Under the pieces are notes generated by a model that was given only the letters and a program-made list of their open reading frames with translations, was not told where the DNA came from and made no database searches. From positions 4,464,001-4,528,000 of the forward strand of contig NZ_CP015596.1 in assembly GCF_001644575.1 (NCBI RefSeq): DNA of 64,000 bases, given 5' to 3'. This DNA is from Mycobacterium adipatum (lineage in GTDB: Bacteria > Actinomycetota > Actinomycetes > Mycobacteriales > Mycobacteriaceae). This document shows, piece by piece, positions 35,241-43,662 of this stretch (within the stretch, counting starts at the first letter, position 1; each line of letters opens with the position of its first letter). The translations under genes were made by a program, and so were the position numbers.

Positions 35241-35265
35241 TGAACCATTCATCGGTCGGCGGCGT
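35241..35265 (+). promoter_or_regulatory. ECF promoter TGAACC-N16-CGT before the sigma gene
   Basis: TGAACC (35241-35246), 16 bp, CGT (35263-35265). It is identical in all defined bases and spacing to the promoter at 33516. It begins at the base following the cytochrome b561 stop, implying autoregulation of the sigma/anti-sigma pair. Confidence 0.7.
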
Positions 35266-35321
35266 AGACATGGGTTGTGAACCCGACACACGCAGCACCC
35301 GACGTGCGGCGGATCTGAGCG

Positions 35322-35867
35322 ATGCCAATGCGTCGTCCACGTCGCGGGCCCGCAGTAGCCGCGGGTCGCGCTGCCGACGGTCGCGTGTTGACCACGCTGT
35401 ATCTCGCCCACGGCGACGCCGTTCGCCGCTTCGTCGCCGGCTACGTCGTCGATCCGCAACACCGTGAGGACATCGTGCAAGAGACCTTCACTCGGGCGTG
35501 GCGCAACGTCGACAAGATCGACACCGCCGGCGGTAACCCGCGTTCGTTCCTGTTCTCCATCGCCCACAACGCCGTGATCGACCAGTGGCGTGCGCGATCC
35601 CGACGCCCAGAAGTGCTGACCGACCGGGACACTGCTATCGCGACCGACGACGGCGTCGACGCCTCGTTGCAGCGAATTCTGCTCGCCGAGTCGATGCGCC
35701 GGCTCAGCGCCGACCACCGTGCGGTCATCAAAGCGTTGTACTTCGACGATATGACGCTCGCGCAGGCCGCCGATCGGCTCGGTGTCGCGGTGGGCACGAT
35801 CAAGTCACGCAGCTACCACGCCGTGCGGGCGCTGCGTGCGGTCTTCGACGAGATGGGGCTGCTATGA
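35322..35867 (+). CDS. ECF sigma factor (SigL-like)
   Basis: A 181-residue group IV sigma factor. Region 2 is LYLAHGDAVRRFVAGYV...EDIVQETFTRAWRN (around residues 27-62) with RSFLFSIAHNAVIDQWRARSR; region 4 is SADHRAVIKALYFDDMTLAQAADRLGVAVGTIKSRSYHAVRALR (around 128-171). Two ATGs (35322, 35328) are possible; the first residues are poorly conserved and GTG 35387 is a shorter alternative. It is coupled to an anti-sigma gene by ATGA and preceded by its own type of promoter. The SigL name is by likeness of size, partner and promoter, not proven. Confidence 0.85.
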   Translation: MPMRRPRRGPAVAAGRAADGRVLTTLYLAHGDAVRRFVAGYVVDPQHREDIVQETFTRAWRNVDKIDTAGGNPRSFLFSIAHNAVIDQWRARSRRPEVLTDRDTAIATDDGVDASLQRILLAESMRRLSADHRAVIKALYFDDMTLAQAADRLGVAVGTIKSRSYHAVRALRAVFDEMGLL

Positions 35868-36466
35868 ACGATGACCCACATGTTCTGCTCGGTGCCTACA
35901 TCCTCGGCGGTCTCGATCCCGCCGAGCGGCGGCAGTTCGAAGCGCACCTCCGCGGATGTTCGCAGTGTCAACGTGAGGGTGCCGACTACGCAGGAGTATC
36001 GGCATTGCTGGCGAAAGTCGACCCCGCAGATCTGGTAGTCGACGACAGCCCGACACCAAGGTCACGCAGCGCCCGCCGATGGTGGATATCAGGAGCCGCC
36101 CTCGCCAGCGCCGCCGCAGTTGCCGTGGGTATCGCTACCGTCACCGTCATCGGGCCGCCCGAGCCAACAGTGACTCACACCTACGCGGTGCAAGAAGTCA
36201 GCGGGGACGTCGCGGGCCGGGTGACGCTGACAGCGAAGCCCTGGGGCACCGCGATATCGATCGACTTCGAAAAGCTACCGCGCGAAGGTGTTTTCACCCT
36301 GCGGACGATGGATGGTCAAGGCACGATGCAGCCGGCGGCCAACTGGGCGGGCATGCCGTCCGGCAAGGGGGTGGTGCAGGGGGCCACCTCGATACAACTG
36401 CCGGAGTTGCGCACGCTCAACGTGGTCGATACGAATGACGCTGTGCTGGCGACCGTCCAGCGGTGA
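35864..36466 (+). CDS. Zinc-type anti-sigma factor (RslA-like), single-pass membrane protein
   Basis: A 200-residue anti-sigma factor. The N-terminal cytoplasmic ZAS motif HLRGCSQC (H-x3-C-x2-C, around residues 28-35) would bind zinc and respond to redox state. WWISGAALASAAAVAVGIATVTVIG (around 73-97) is one membrane helix. An extracytoplasmic domain with WGTAISIDFEKLP...LNVVDTNDAVLATVQ resembles the anti-sigma-K C-terminal domain. The ATG overlaps the sigma stop. Release on oxidation would activate the catalase-like/cytochrome operon. Confidence 0.86.
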   Translation: MNDDPHVLLGAYILGGLDPAERRQFEAHLRGCSQCQREGADYAGVSALLAKVDPADLVVDDSPTPRSRSARRWWISGAALASAAAVAVGIATVTVIGPPEPTVTHTYAVQEVSGDVAGRVTLTAKPWGTAISIDFEKLPREGVFTLRTMDGQGTMQPAANWAGMPSGKGVVQGATSIQLPELRTLNVVDTNDAVLATVQR

Positions 36467-36563
36467 GCGGCATCCCGTGGCCTGGGGCAGCGGCTGTGAA
36501 GACCTGCTGACGCCGTGCACGGTGCCGCGACCGCCGCCATCCGGACGGTACGCTGATCTTGGT

Positions 36564-36800
36564 ATGGAGATTTCGGCATTGACCATAGCCGCCTACCTGC
36601 TGGTGGGCGGTTGCAGTGGTGCCTGGTTCTGGCGAGTCATCCGATCCACCGGCCACCGTGTCAACGCGGCCCTGATCGTCGTGAGCGTGGTATTCGGCGC
36701 GCTGTGGCCGGCCATGCTGCCGGGTGTCACCGTCTACCGCTGGATGCTGCCGCGTCCCAGCGTATTCCGCGAGGACGCCAACACCCCCGCATCCCGCTAG
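36564..36800 (+). CDS. Small membrane protein, unknown function
   Basis: A 78-residue protein with two hydrophobic helices (LTIAAYLLVGGCSGAWFW and NAALIVVSVVFGALWPAML) and a hydrophilic tail. ATG 36564 chosen; the open frame upstream is not protein-like. No family recognised. Its TAG shares CTAG with fprB. Confidence 0.55.
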   Translation: MEISALTIAAYLLVGGCSGAWFWRVIRSTGHRVNAALIVVSVVFGALWPAMLPGVTVYRWMLPRPSVFREDANTPASR

Positions 36801-38362
36801 GTGGACCGGAGCGCCGCGGTGCGCATCTCCGGTATCCCGATGAACTTCACCCGGGGCCGCGACGCGGCGGCGCCGCGCTCGCGTTCGGCGGTGTCGATGG
36901 CCCGCCATCCCTGCCAATCTATGGCCTGGACTCCCCTGTCCTGCAGCAGTTTCCGCAGTGCGTCCGGACCGCGCACATGTCGGTCCAGAGTGCCCTCGAG
37001 GTGATCACGCCACAGTTGGCTCACGGTTTCCTCAGCGCAGGTCCGGTTGGTGCCGATGACCCCGCGCGGTCCGCGTTTGATCCATCCCGTGACGAAGGTG
37101 GCGGGCACACCGTCGACACGTCCGGCCACGTTGGGCACCAGGCCCGCGGCCTCGTCGAACGGCAGACCGTCGATCGCGCTACCGCGGTACCCGATGGAGC
37201 GCAGCACCAATCCGGTATCCAGGTCGCCGCCGGTCGTGCGCAGTGCCTGGACCGCGTCCTGGCCGACGATCTCCACCGGACTGGTCATGAAGCGGAACAC
37301 GATGCGCTTGTTGCCCGGAGTCACCGGACGCTCGGCGTACTCGCGCGCGATATCCAGTTTCAGGGTGGCCCACAGGTCGGTGCCCTCCGCCGGATCCTCC
37401 AGTGGCCCGTCGATGATGACATCGACACCGTCGAGGTGGCCCAGGGCAAGGAACTCGCCCACCGAAAAGGCCGCGTCGGCGACACCCCGTCGGCCCAGGA
37501 TGACGACTTCACGGATCAGGCTGTCCCGCAGTGATTCCAGTGCGTGCTCGGCGATATCGGTCGCGCTCAACCTCGGCTGGTCCGTCAGCAGTATCCGCGC
37601 GACATCGAGGGCCACGTTGCCGTTGCCGACGATCACGGCGCGTTCGGTGCCGAGATCGAATGTGCGCCCGGCATGGTCGGGATGCCCGTTGTACCAGCCG
37701 ACGAAATCGGCGGCCGGATGACTGCCCGGCAGGTGCTCCCCTGGGATGCCCAGTTGGCGGCTGGTTCCCGCGCCGACCGCGTAGATGACCGCATGGTGAT
37801 GGGCGAGCAGGTCGTCATGACTGAGGTCACGCCCGATTTCGACGCCGAGGTGACACCCCAATCGCGGATTGGCGAAGATCCGTTCGAAAATGCCGACCAG
37901 CGCTTTGGTGTGCTGATGATCGGGCGCAACGCCGGCGCGGATCAGCCCGAACGGGGTGGGCAGCCGCTCGAACAGGTTCACCTCGACCCCGTCGATATCG
38001 ATCAGTTCGGCCGCGGCGTAGCAGGCTGCCGGGCCCGCGCCCACCACCGCAACCCGCAGCTCACCGGGTGCGACGCCGGGACGGGACGGCGGCGCCGCCG
38101 TGGTGTCGGCTTCCAGCGGATGCCGGGTGAAGTACGCGGCATTGATGTCCTTGAAACGCTCCTGCCCGGCGGGTAGATCCTCCTCGTAGTGGATCGCGCC
38201 GACGGGACACTCGTCGAAACAGGCCCCACAGTCGATACACGATTGCGGGTCGATGTAAAGCATGTCCGCCGCGCCGCCGTGCACCGGACGGATGCAGTCG
38301 ACCGGGCAGACGGGCACGCAGCTGGCGTCCTTGCAGCAGTTCTGCGTGATCACGTAGGCCAT
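36797..38362 (-). CDS. fprB: Ferredoxin/ferredoxin-NADP+ reductase fusion (FprB)
   Basis: A 521-residue fusion. The N-terminal 7Fe-type ferredoxin has Cys9/10/15/19/23 and Cys42/45/48/52 in CCKDASCVPVCPVDC and CIDCGACFDEC. The reductase part (from around residue 100) has the FAD motif VAVVGAGPAACYAAAEL, PFGLIRAGVAPDHQ, the NADP-binding VIVGNGNVALDVARIL and the C-terminal GWIKRGPRGVIGTN. It is like M. tuberculosis FprB (Rv0886). It would pass electrons from NADPH to P450s, monooxygenases or other iron-sulphur partners. GGGGAT precedes the ATG. A TGGACA-N2-TGTCC palindrome lies 42 bp upstream. Confidence 0.92.
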   Translation of the reverse strand: MAYVITQNCCKDASCVPVCPVDCIRPVHGGAADMLYIDPQSCIDCGACFDECPVGAIHYEEDLPAGQERFKDINAAYFTRHPLEADTTAAPPSRPGVAPGELRVAVVGAGPAACYAAAELIDIDGVEVNLFERLPTPFGLIRAGVAPDHQHTKALVGIFERIFANPRLGCHLGVEIGRDLSHDDLLAHHHAVIYAVGAGTSRQLGIPGEHLPGSHPAADFVGWYNGHPDHAGRTFDLGTERAVIVGNGNVALDVARILLTDQPRLSATDIAEHALESLRDSLIREVVILGRRGVADAAFSVGEFLALGHLDGVDVIIDGPLEDPAEGTDLWATLKLDIAREYAERPVTPGNKRIVFRFMTSPVEIVGQDAVQALRTTGGDLDTGLVLRSIGYRGSAIDGLPFDEAAGLVPNVAGRVDGVPATFVTGWIKRGPRGVIGTNRTCAEETVSQLWRDHLEGTLDRHVRGPDALRKLLQDRGVQAIDWQGWRAIDTAERERGAAASRPRVKFIGIPEMRTAALRST

Positions 38363-38403
38363 GGCATCCCCTTCGGCTCGGTATCGTCCTAGTCGGAGGT
38401 TAC

Positions 38404-38417
38404 TGGACACTTGTCCG
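38404..38417. promoter_or_regulatory. Palindrome TGGACA-CT-TGTCCG, candidate TetR operator upstream of fprB
   Basis: TGGACACTTGTCCG at 42 bp before fprB matches TGGACACATGTCCA at 38546 in all but the centre and final base. Two copies flank the divergent promoters of fprB and the TetR gene. Confidence 0.62.
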
Positions 38418-38545
38418 ATTTTGCCAGCCCGGGAACCAACCGCACCGCACATGCTCACACCGCGGACCGTCAAATCCGGCGGATATACGCTGGATATGCG
38501 GGCTATTCGGCCGACTGTTGCCAATCGACCGCACTGGCTATACCT

Positions 38546-38559
38546 TGGACACATGTCCA
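38546..38559. promoter_or_regulatory. Perfect palindrome TGGACACATGTCCA over TetR start codon
   Basis: The 14-bp palindrome (arms TGGACA/TGTCCA) contains the ATG of the TetR gene. A repressor bound here would block its own gene. It is the partner of the site at 38404. Confidence 0.62.
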
Positions 38560-39149
38560 GCCCCGTGGTGGCTGAGGTCACCTATCTGCAGGATCCGGCG
38601 CACCGCCGCAAGCACACCCACCGACAGGTGTTCGGTGCCGCGGCCGCGATCGTCGGTGCCCGCCCCGAGCCAGCCGTGGCCGAACTGTCCATGGCCGAGC
38701 TGGCCGCCAGGGCCCGTATCGACCCGTCCACCGTGTCGGCGCATTTCGCGTCCATCGACGCGATGTTCGCCGAGCTGTACCTCAACCGCGTCTACGAACT
38801 GCCGTTGACCGTCGACCCCCGCGCCGGCGCCCGAGCCCGGGTCAGTGCCCAACTGCGGGCCGTGACGCTGGTGCTGGCCGACGAACCGCTGCTGGCCGCG
38901 GCCTGTGCACGCGCACTTCTGCGCGACGGTGACGCTGCGGTGGCCGCTGTGCGCACCCGGGTGGCCGCCGAAGTGCATCGGCGGACCGCCGCCGCGCTCG
39001 GCATGGGGGCCTGGCCCGAGGTGCTCGATACCGTGCAGACCATGTTCTGGGGCGCGCTGCTCCAGGTGCAGACCAGCGTGATGAGCTATCACGCGATGGC
39101 CGACCGGCTGGACACCATGCTCGCGCTGATCCTGCCCGACACCGACTGA
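38553..39149 (+). CDS. TetR-family transcriptional regulator
   Basis: A 198-residue TetR protein: ELSMAELAARARIDPSTVSAHFASIDAMFAELYLNRVYELP is the helix-turn-helix (around residues 44-84) and the remainder a helical ligand-binding domain. Start ATG 38553 lies inside a palindrome, suggesting a leaderless or tightly autoregulated transcript. It is divergent from fprB with a matching operator and 36 bp upstream of an acyl-CoA ligase, so it probably controls both. Confidence 0.85.
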   Translation: MSSPVVAEVTYLQDPAHRRKHTHRQVFGAAAAIVGARPEPAVAELSMAELAARARIDPSTVSAHFASIDAMFAELYLNRVYELPLTVDPRAGARARVSAQLRAVTLVLADEPLLAAACARALLRDGDAAVAAVRTRVAAEVHRRTAAALGMGAWPEVLDTVQTMFWGALLQVQTSVMSYHAMADRLDTMLALILPDTD

Positions 39150-39185
39150 ACCCGGCCGCGCGCGCTTGCGTAACGTCACCGGCAC

Positions 39186-40628
39186 ATGACCACCGATCTC
39201 ATCCACGACCTGGTGACCGCCGCAGCCGGCACGGCACCGGACCGTGCCGCCCTCATCGAACCCGACGGCACCGTGGTCTCGTTCGCCCAGTTCGACTTCC
39301 AAGTACAAGAGCGCGCATCCTGGATCACCGAGCGCAGCCGCCCCGGTGACCGCATCGCGGTGCTCGCCGACAACAGCGCCGACTATGCGCGCCTCTACTA
39401 CGCGGTACCACGCAGCGGCCGCATCCTCACCCTGATCAATCAGCGGTTGAGCGTTGCCGAGCACCTCGACCAGTTGCGCCGGGTCCGGCCCGCCCTGGTG
39501 GTGGGCGACGCCCGCTATCTCGAACCGCTCGGCGATGCCGCGCACGACATCGTGACCTTCGGTGGGCCGCTCTGGCAACAGCATTCGGCAACGTCACCGG
39601 ATGTCGCGGTGCAGCCTGACGATCCCGCGTGGTTGCTGTTCACCAGCGGCTCCACCGGCACACCCAAGGGTGTCCTGCACAGCCACCGCTCCGTCACCAC
39701 CGCGGTGCGCGGCACGGTCGCGGGCCGCTCGGTGCGTCCGGGCGGGGTCTACCTGCTGCCGTTCCCGATGTGCCACATCGCCGGCTACAACATGCTGGTG
39801 CACCATAGCGTCGCCGCGACGGTGCTGCCGGTGCCCGCCTTCCGACCGGAGTTCTTCGTTGCAGCGGTCAACGCCCACGGGGTGACCTCATGCTCCCTGG
39901 CCCCGACGATGCTGCACAGTCTGCTCGAGCATCTGCAGGATGCGCCGACCGAGTTGCCGACCCTGCGCGACATCTCCTACGGGTCCGCCGCGATTCCGGC
40001 CGCGCTGCTGCGTCGCGCCGTGGACCGGCTCGGTGTCGCATTCCACCAGGGCTACGGCATGACCGAAACCGGCGGCAACATAACCTTTCTCGGGCCGACC
40101 GAGCACCTTTCCGGCGACCCGGAGGTGTTGCGCAGCGCGGGCCACCCGCATGACGAGGTGTGCATCCGCATCGCCTCCGACGGTGAGATCCTGGTGCGCG
40201 GAGCCCAGGTCGCCGCGCGGTACTGGCCGGACGGTCCGGTGACCATCGATGGCTGGTTGCACACCGGCGACGCCGGGTACCTCGACGATTGCGGCCGCCT
40301 GGTGGTGACCGACCGTCTCAAGGACATCATCATCACCGGCGGGGAGAATGTGTCCTCGCGCGAAGTCGAAGATGTGCTCTCGCTGCACCCGGGTGTGGCG
40401 CAGACCGCCGTCATCGGCGTGCCCGACGAGTACTGGGGGGAGGCGGTCTGCGCGGTCGTGGTGCCCAGTGCCGCGTCACACCCCAGTGCCGATGAGCTGA
40501 TCGCCCACGTGCGGGCGCACCTGGCCGGCTTCAAGCGGCCCCGGCGGGTGCTGTTCGTCGACGAACTGCCGTTGACGAGCAACGGCAAGATCGCCAAATC
40601 GGTGCTGCGAGAGGCGGTACAGCGGTAG
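39186..40628 (+). CDS. AMP-forming acyl-CoA ligase (FadD-like)
   Basis: A 480-residue ANL ligase. It has LFTSGSTGTPKGVLHSH (phosphate loop), YGMTETGGN (adenine-binding), HTGDAGYLDDCGRLVVTDRLKDIIITGGENVSSREVEDVL (hinge and C-domain) and TSNGKIAKSVL with the catalytic Lys. All core motifs are intact. It follows the TetR gene by 36 bp in the same direction. Substrate unknown, likely a fatty or aromatic acid. Confidence 0.9.
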   Translation: MTTDLIHDLVTAAAGTAPDRAALIEPDGTVVSFAQFDFQVQERASWITERSRPGDRIAVLADNSADYARLYYAVPRSGRILTLINQRLSVAEHLDQLRRVRPALVVGDARYLEPLGDAAHDIVTFGGPLWQQHSATSPDVAVQPDDPAWLLFTSGSTGTPKGVLHSHRSVTTAVRGTVAGRSVRPGGVYLLPFPMCHIAGYNMLVHHSVAATVLPVPAFRPEFFVAAVNAHGVTSCSLAPTMLHSLLEHLQDAPTELPTLRDISYGSAAIPAALLRRAVDRLGVAFHQGYGMTETGGNITFLGPTEHLSGDPEVLRSAGHPHDEVCIRIASDGEILVRGAQVAARYWPDGPVTIDGWLHTGDAGYLDDCGRLVVTDRLKDIIITGGENVSSREVEDVLSLHPGVAQTAVIGVPDEYWGEAVCAVVVPSAASHPSADELIAHVRAHLAGFKRPRRVLFVDELPLTSNGKIAKSVLREAVQR

Positions 40629-40640
40629 CGCGCCGGCCGG

Positions 40641-41405
40641 TCAAGCCTTGTTCAAGCCGGCCCGCTCGACGCTGAGCAGGCTCTCGGTGTGGTGCTCGGC
40701 CAGATAGGCCCGCCCTCCGCCGTTGAGCCCGAACAGCCGCTTACTCCACAACAGCCACAGCACCGCCACGATATTGATCAGTACCGCCAGCAGCCGCAGG
40801 GTAGTGACCTTCTCGGTCAATTCGTAGATCTCCAGCGGGAGGAATGCACTGGTGGCCACCACCGCGAAGTACTCACCCCAACGCTTCATCGACCACAGCC
40901 CGACCGCCTCGACGAGCTCGATGAGCGCGTAGGCGACCAACCCGGCCGCAATCCACCACAATGTCGTCTCCGACAGCGTGAAGACCTCACCGATGCGCTG
41001 GACGATCTTGGAATCGTCGAGGTTCCAACCGATCTGGTCGCTCAGCGGTCTGATCAACGGGAGCTCGGCCTCGAACTTCTGCTGCAGTTCGGTGCGGGCG
41101 CTGCGCAGTTCGAATACTCCTGCCGCGACCAGCAGGATGATCAGCGCGCGGATCACGCGTTCGACGGCGAGCGCCCGCATCAGCGTGCGGTCGCGCAGCA
41201 GCCGCCCGCGGGGCACCTCCGGAGCGGTGTCGGCGGGCCCGCGCCCACGGGGCGCGCCGACGACGAACGTCTCGCAGCGCAGGCACCGCCACGCCTCACC
41301 GACCGGGGTGTCGACTCGCAGCCGATCGGCGAGTTCGACTTCATCGGGCGCGAACGTCGCGTGCCCGTGCAGACCGCAAGACCGCAGTGCGAAGTCCAGT
41401 TTCAA
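40641..41405 (-). CDS. DUF2127-type membrane protein
   Basis: A 254-residue protein with an N-terminal soluble segment containing a CLRC pair (EAWRCLRCETFVVG) and three to four C-terminal membrane helices (VIRALIILLVAAGVF, LWWIAAGLVAYALIELVEAVGLW, FAVVATSAFLPLEIYEL, LRLLAVLINIVAVLWLLW). This matches the DUF2127 family. The CxxC could bind a metal. It lies 21 bp downstream of the MoeY-like gene, probably in the same transcript. Confidence 0.75.
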   Translation of the reverse strand: MKLDFALRSCGLHGHATFAPDEVELADRLRVDTPVGEAWRCLRCETFVVGAPRGRGPADTAPEVPRGRLLRDRTLMRALAVERVIRALIILLVAAGVFELRSARTELQQKFEAELPLIRPLSDQIGWNLDDSKIVQRIGEVFTLSETTLWWIAAGLVAYALIELVEAVGLWSMKRWGEYFAVVATSAFLPLEIYELTEKVTTLRLLAVLINIVAVLWLLWSKRLFGLNGGGRAYLAEHHTESLLSVERAGLNKA

Positions 41406-41426
41406 CGTGTGTCCTCCTGCATCGAG

Positions 41427-43565
41427 TCAGATCACCAGCGAGAGCCGGTCCCGGCTGCGCCGGCTGGGCAGCGACGTCGGCGGGGTGCCCGCCAGACGCA
41501 GGGTCAACGCCACCGACTCGTCGGCGCCGAGCCCGATCAACGCATCGAATTCCTGTTGCAGCTCCTCCAATTCACCGGCGAAGGACGGCGACAGCTCATG
41601 CAGGTCCTCCACCGTCTGCGCGTACAGGAAGGCCGGAGATACCGGCTGGGCTCCGAAACCCCGCTGCTGGGCCGTGATCCAGACGGCTTCCACCGCGGAC
41701 CCGCCGATGGCGTAATCGCGAAGATTGCGGCCCGGCACGCTGATGACCGCGAGAGCGGAGCTGGCCAGGACACGGTCGCGCATGTCGTCACCCAGCGCCG
41801 ATCCGGCCTTCCACTCGGCAAGCTGAGCCATCACGTCCGGCCGTCGCAGCACGCCCAGCAATGCCATGCCACCCTCGTCGAACTCGAGGTTGCGCACGTC
41901 GATACCGGCGTCCGGGTCGGGATCTCCCGGCCAGCGCAGTTCCGAGATCATCTCCGCGTGCAGGTGTCCGGTCAGGAAACGTATCCGGTCCGCGGCAGCG
42001 AAAATTGTTGCCACCGTGTCCAGATCCGCACGACTGGTGAGCAGCCGCAGGCGGCCACCCTGCCGTTCGGCGGCCGCGGTCAATGCGGCGGCGACGTCGG
42101 GATCGACGGGTTGCGGTTGGCCGTGATGGCGGTTGGTCTCGCGCGACATCATCGCCGCGAACAGTCCGGCCAGATCGTCATCGGTGCCCGTCCCGAGATG
42201 TAGACGGGCCTGCAGCGGCACCCCGCCGGCATCCTCGGTGACGGTCACCTCGCCGAGCGCGCCGTGCGCGGCGGCGGCGATCCGGATGTTCAGCAGGGCC
42301 GCGCCGACCGCGACCGCGCTGCCGCGGAATCCGACGTCCATCGTCGACTTGTATGCCGGTGCCACCCCGATGTCGACCCCGTCCGGGCGCACCTCGATGT
42401 GCCACGGCTGGACGTTTCCGCCCGAGGGTGCCCGCATGGCCGCCACCGCGAGATCGCCCGCAAGGTCCCCCGGTGTGCACGCCGAAATGCCCGCGCCCGA
42501 AGGTGAATCGATCCACTCCGCGTCATCACCGCTGTGATGGGCCATCTCCGGCTCATGGATCTGGTCGAGTGCCCATCCGATGTCGAGGCGGGTCCGACCC
42601 GAACGCAACTCCTCGCCCAGGCCTATCCGGCGGACGGCCTCGGTCAGCGCGCACGCCCCGATGCCCACGTCGGCGGCCGTCTGCGGCCATGTCGACAACG
42701 ATTTGTCGATCTCGATCAGCGAGGCCGCGATGCGCGCGGACAGCCGGTCGGCCTCCAGGTGGCGCAGGATGTGCGGGATCTTCTCCCGGTTGGTCATGCC
42801 GGGCAGCAGGTCGATGTCGAGTTGCCCGAGCAGTCCGTGCAGGATCGGCCGGCCGGGTTCGTGGTCGAAACGTTCCACATCCACGATCCCACGGTCGCTC
42901 GTGGCCATCAGCACCGGAATCCGCCGCTGCTGCGCCGCCAGCCTGAGGATGGCCTTGATGTGCAGGGCGTCGCACTCCTCCACCACGATGTCCAGACTCT
43001 CGACGAACGCGTCCAGGGTGTCGGCATTGAGCCCGGTGTCGAAGACCTCGACGGGCAGATAGGGATCGATTTCGGCGATCCGGCGTGCCGCCACATGGGC
43101 CTTGTTGACTCCCAGATCGAAGACAGTGGCCGGCACCCGGTTCAGGTTCGACAGCTCCAGCTCGTCGAAATCGGCCAATCGCAGTTTCCCGCACACTCCC
43201 TGCATCGCCAGCGTGTGCGCGATGATGTGCCCGACGCTCAGCCCGGCGACGCCGACCGAGAGCTCGCCGAGCCGATCCTGCTCGGTGGCGGTGATGCTGT
43301 TGCGGTTACGGTCCAGCCGCAGCGTACGAAAGCTGCGCGGCCCAAGTACCGCGACGGCCGCACGCCGCCACGGATAGAACGCCCATCTGGCGGGCTCGGC
43401 GAGCAGTTCCTGCTCCGGTGCCGGACGCAACTTCTGAAGGCTCGCCAGCTGCAAGCCATGGTGATCGAGGAACTCGATGCCCGGGTCGGCGCGCAGCGAG
43501 TCCAGGACCGTGCGATCCGCGGGCTCGGCCGGGTCCAGAATCTGTGCGCGGTAAGCGATCGGCAT
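41427..43565 (-). CDS. moeY: E1-like (ThiF/MoeB) domain fused to nitroreductase-like domain, MoeY-type
   Basis: A 712-residue two-domain protein. The first half is a ThiF/E1-type adenylating fold: GVAGLSVGHIIAHTLAMQ is the nucleotide loop (around residues 104-121), followed by LADFDELELSNLNR with the Asp and Arg that contact ATP. The second half (around residues 355-712) is a flavin nitroreductase-like fold starting AMRAPSGGNVQPWHI and including GAALLNIRIAA and SAVEAVWITAQQRGFG. M. tuberculosis Rv1355c, annotated moeY, has the same length and layout. It might adenylate a carboxyl or peptide C-terminus and then reduce or modify it. Molybdopterin involvement is only suggested by its name. Confidence 0.75.
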   Translation of the reverse strand: MPIAYRAQILDPAEPADRTVLDSLRADPGIEFLDHHGLQLASLQKLRPAPEQELLAEPARWAFYPWRRAAVAVLGPRSFRTLRLDRNRNSITATEQDRLGELSVGVAGLSVGHIIAHTLAMQGVCGKLRLADFDELELSNLNRVPATVFDLGVNKAHVAARRIAEIDPYLPVEVFDTGLNADTLDAFVESLDIVVEECDALHIKAILRLAAQQRRIPVLMATSDRGIVDVERFDHEPGRPILHGLLGQLDIDLLPGMTNREKIPHILRHLEADRLSARIAASLIEIDKSLSTWPQTAADVGIGACALTEAVRRIGLGEELRSGRTRLDIGWALDQIHEPEMAHHSGDDAEWIDSPSGAGISACTPGDLAGDLAVAAMRAPSGGNVQPWHIEVRPDGVDIGVAPAYKSTMDVGFRGSAVAVGAALLNIRIAAAAHGALGEVTVTEDAGGVPLQARLHLGTGTDDDLAGLFAAMMSRETNRHHGQPQPVDPDVAAALTAAAERQGGRLRLLTSRADLDTVATIFAAADRIRFLTGHLHAEMISELRWPGDPDPDAGIDVRNLEFDEGGMALLGVLRRPDVMAQLAEWKAGSALGDDMRDRVLASSALAVISVPGRNLRDYAIGGSAVEAVWITAQQRGFGAQPVSPAFLYAQTVEDLHELSPSFAGELEELQQEFDALIGLGADESVALTLRLAGTPPTSLPSRRSRDRLSLVI

Positions 43566-43662
43566 GCTGTCCTCGTCATCGTCTGGCGCCGCGGCGCGAA
43601 CTCATCCGAGTCGTACACTAAGACCGATTCAGCGGGGGCGTAGCGACCGACTCGACGGAGGT

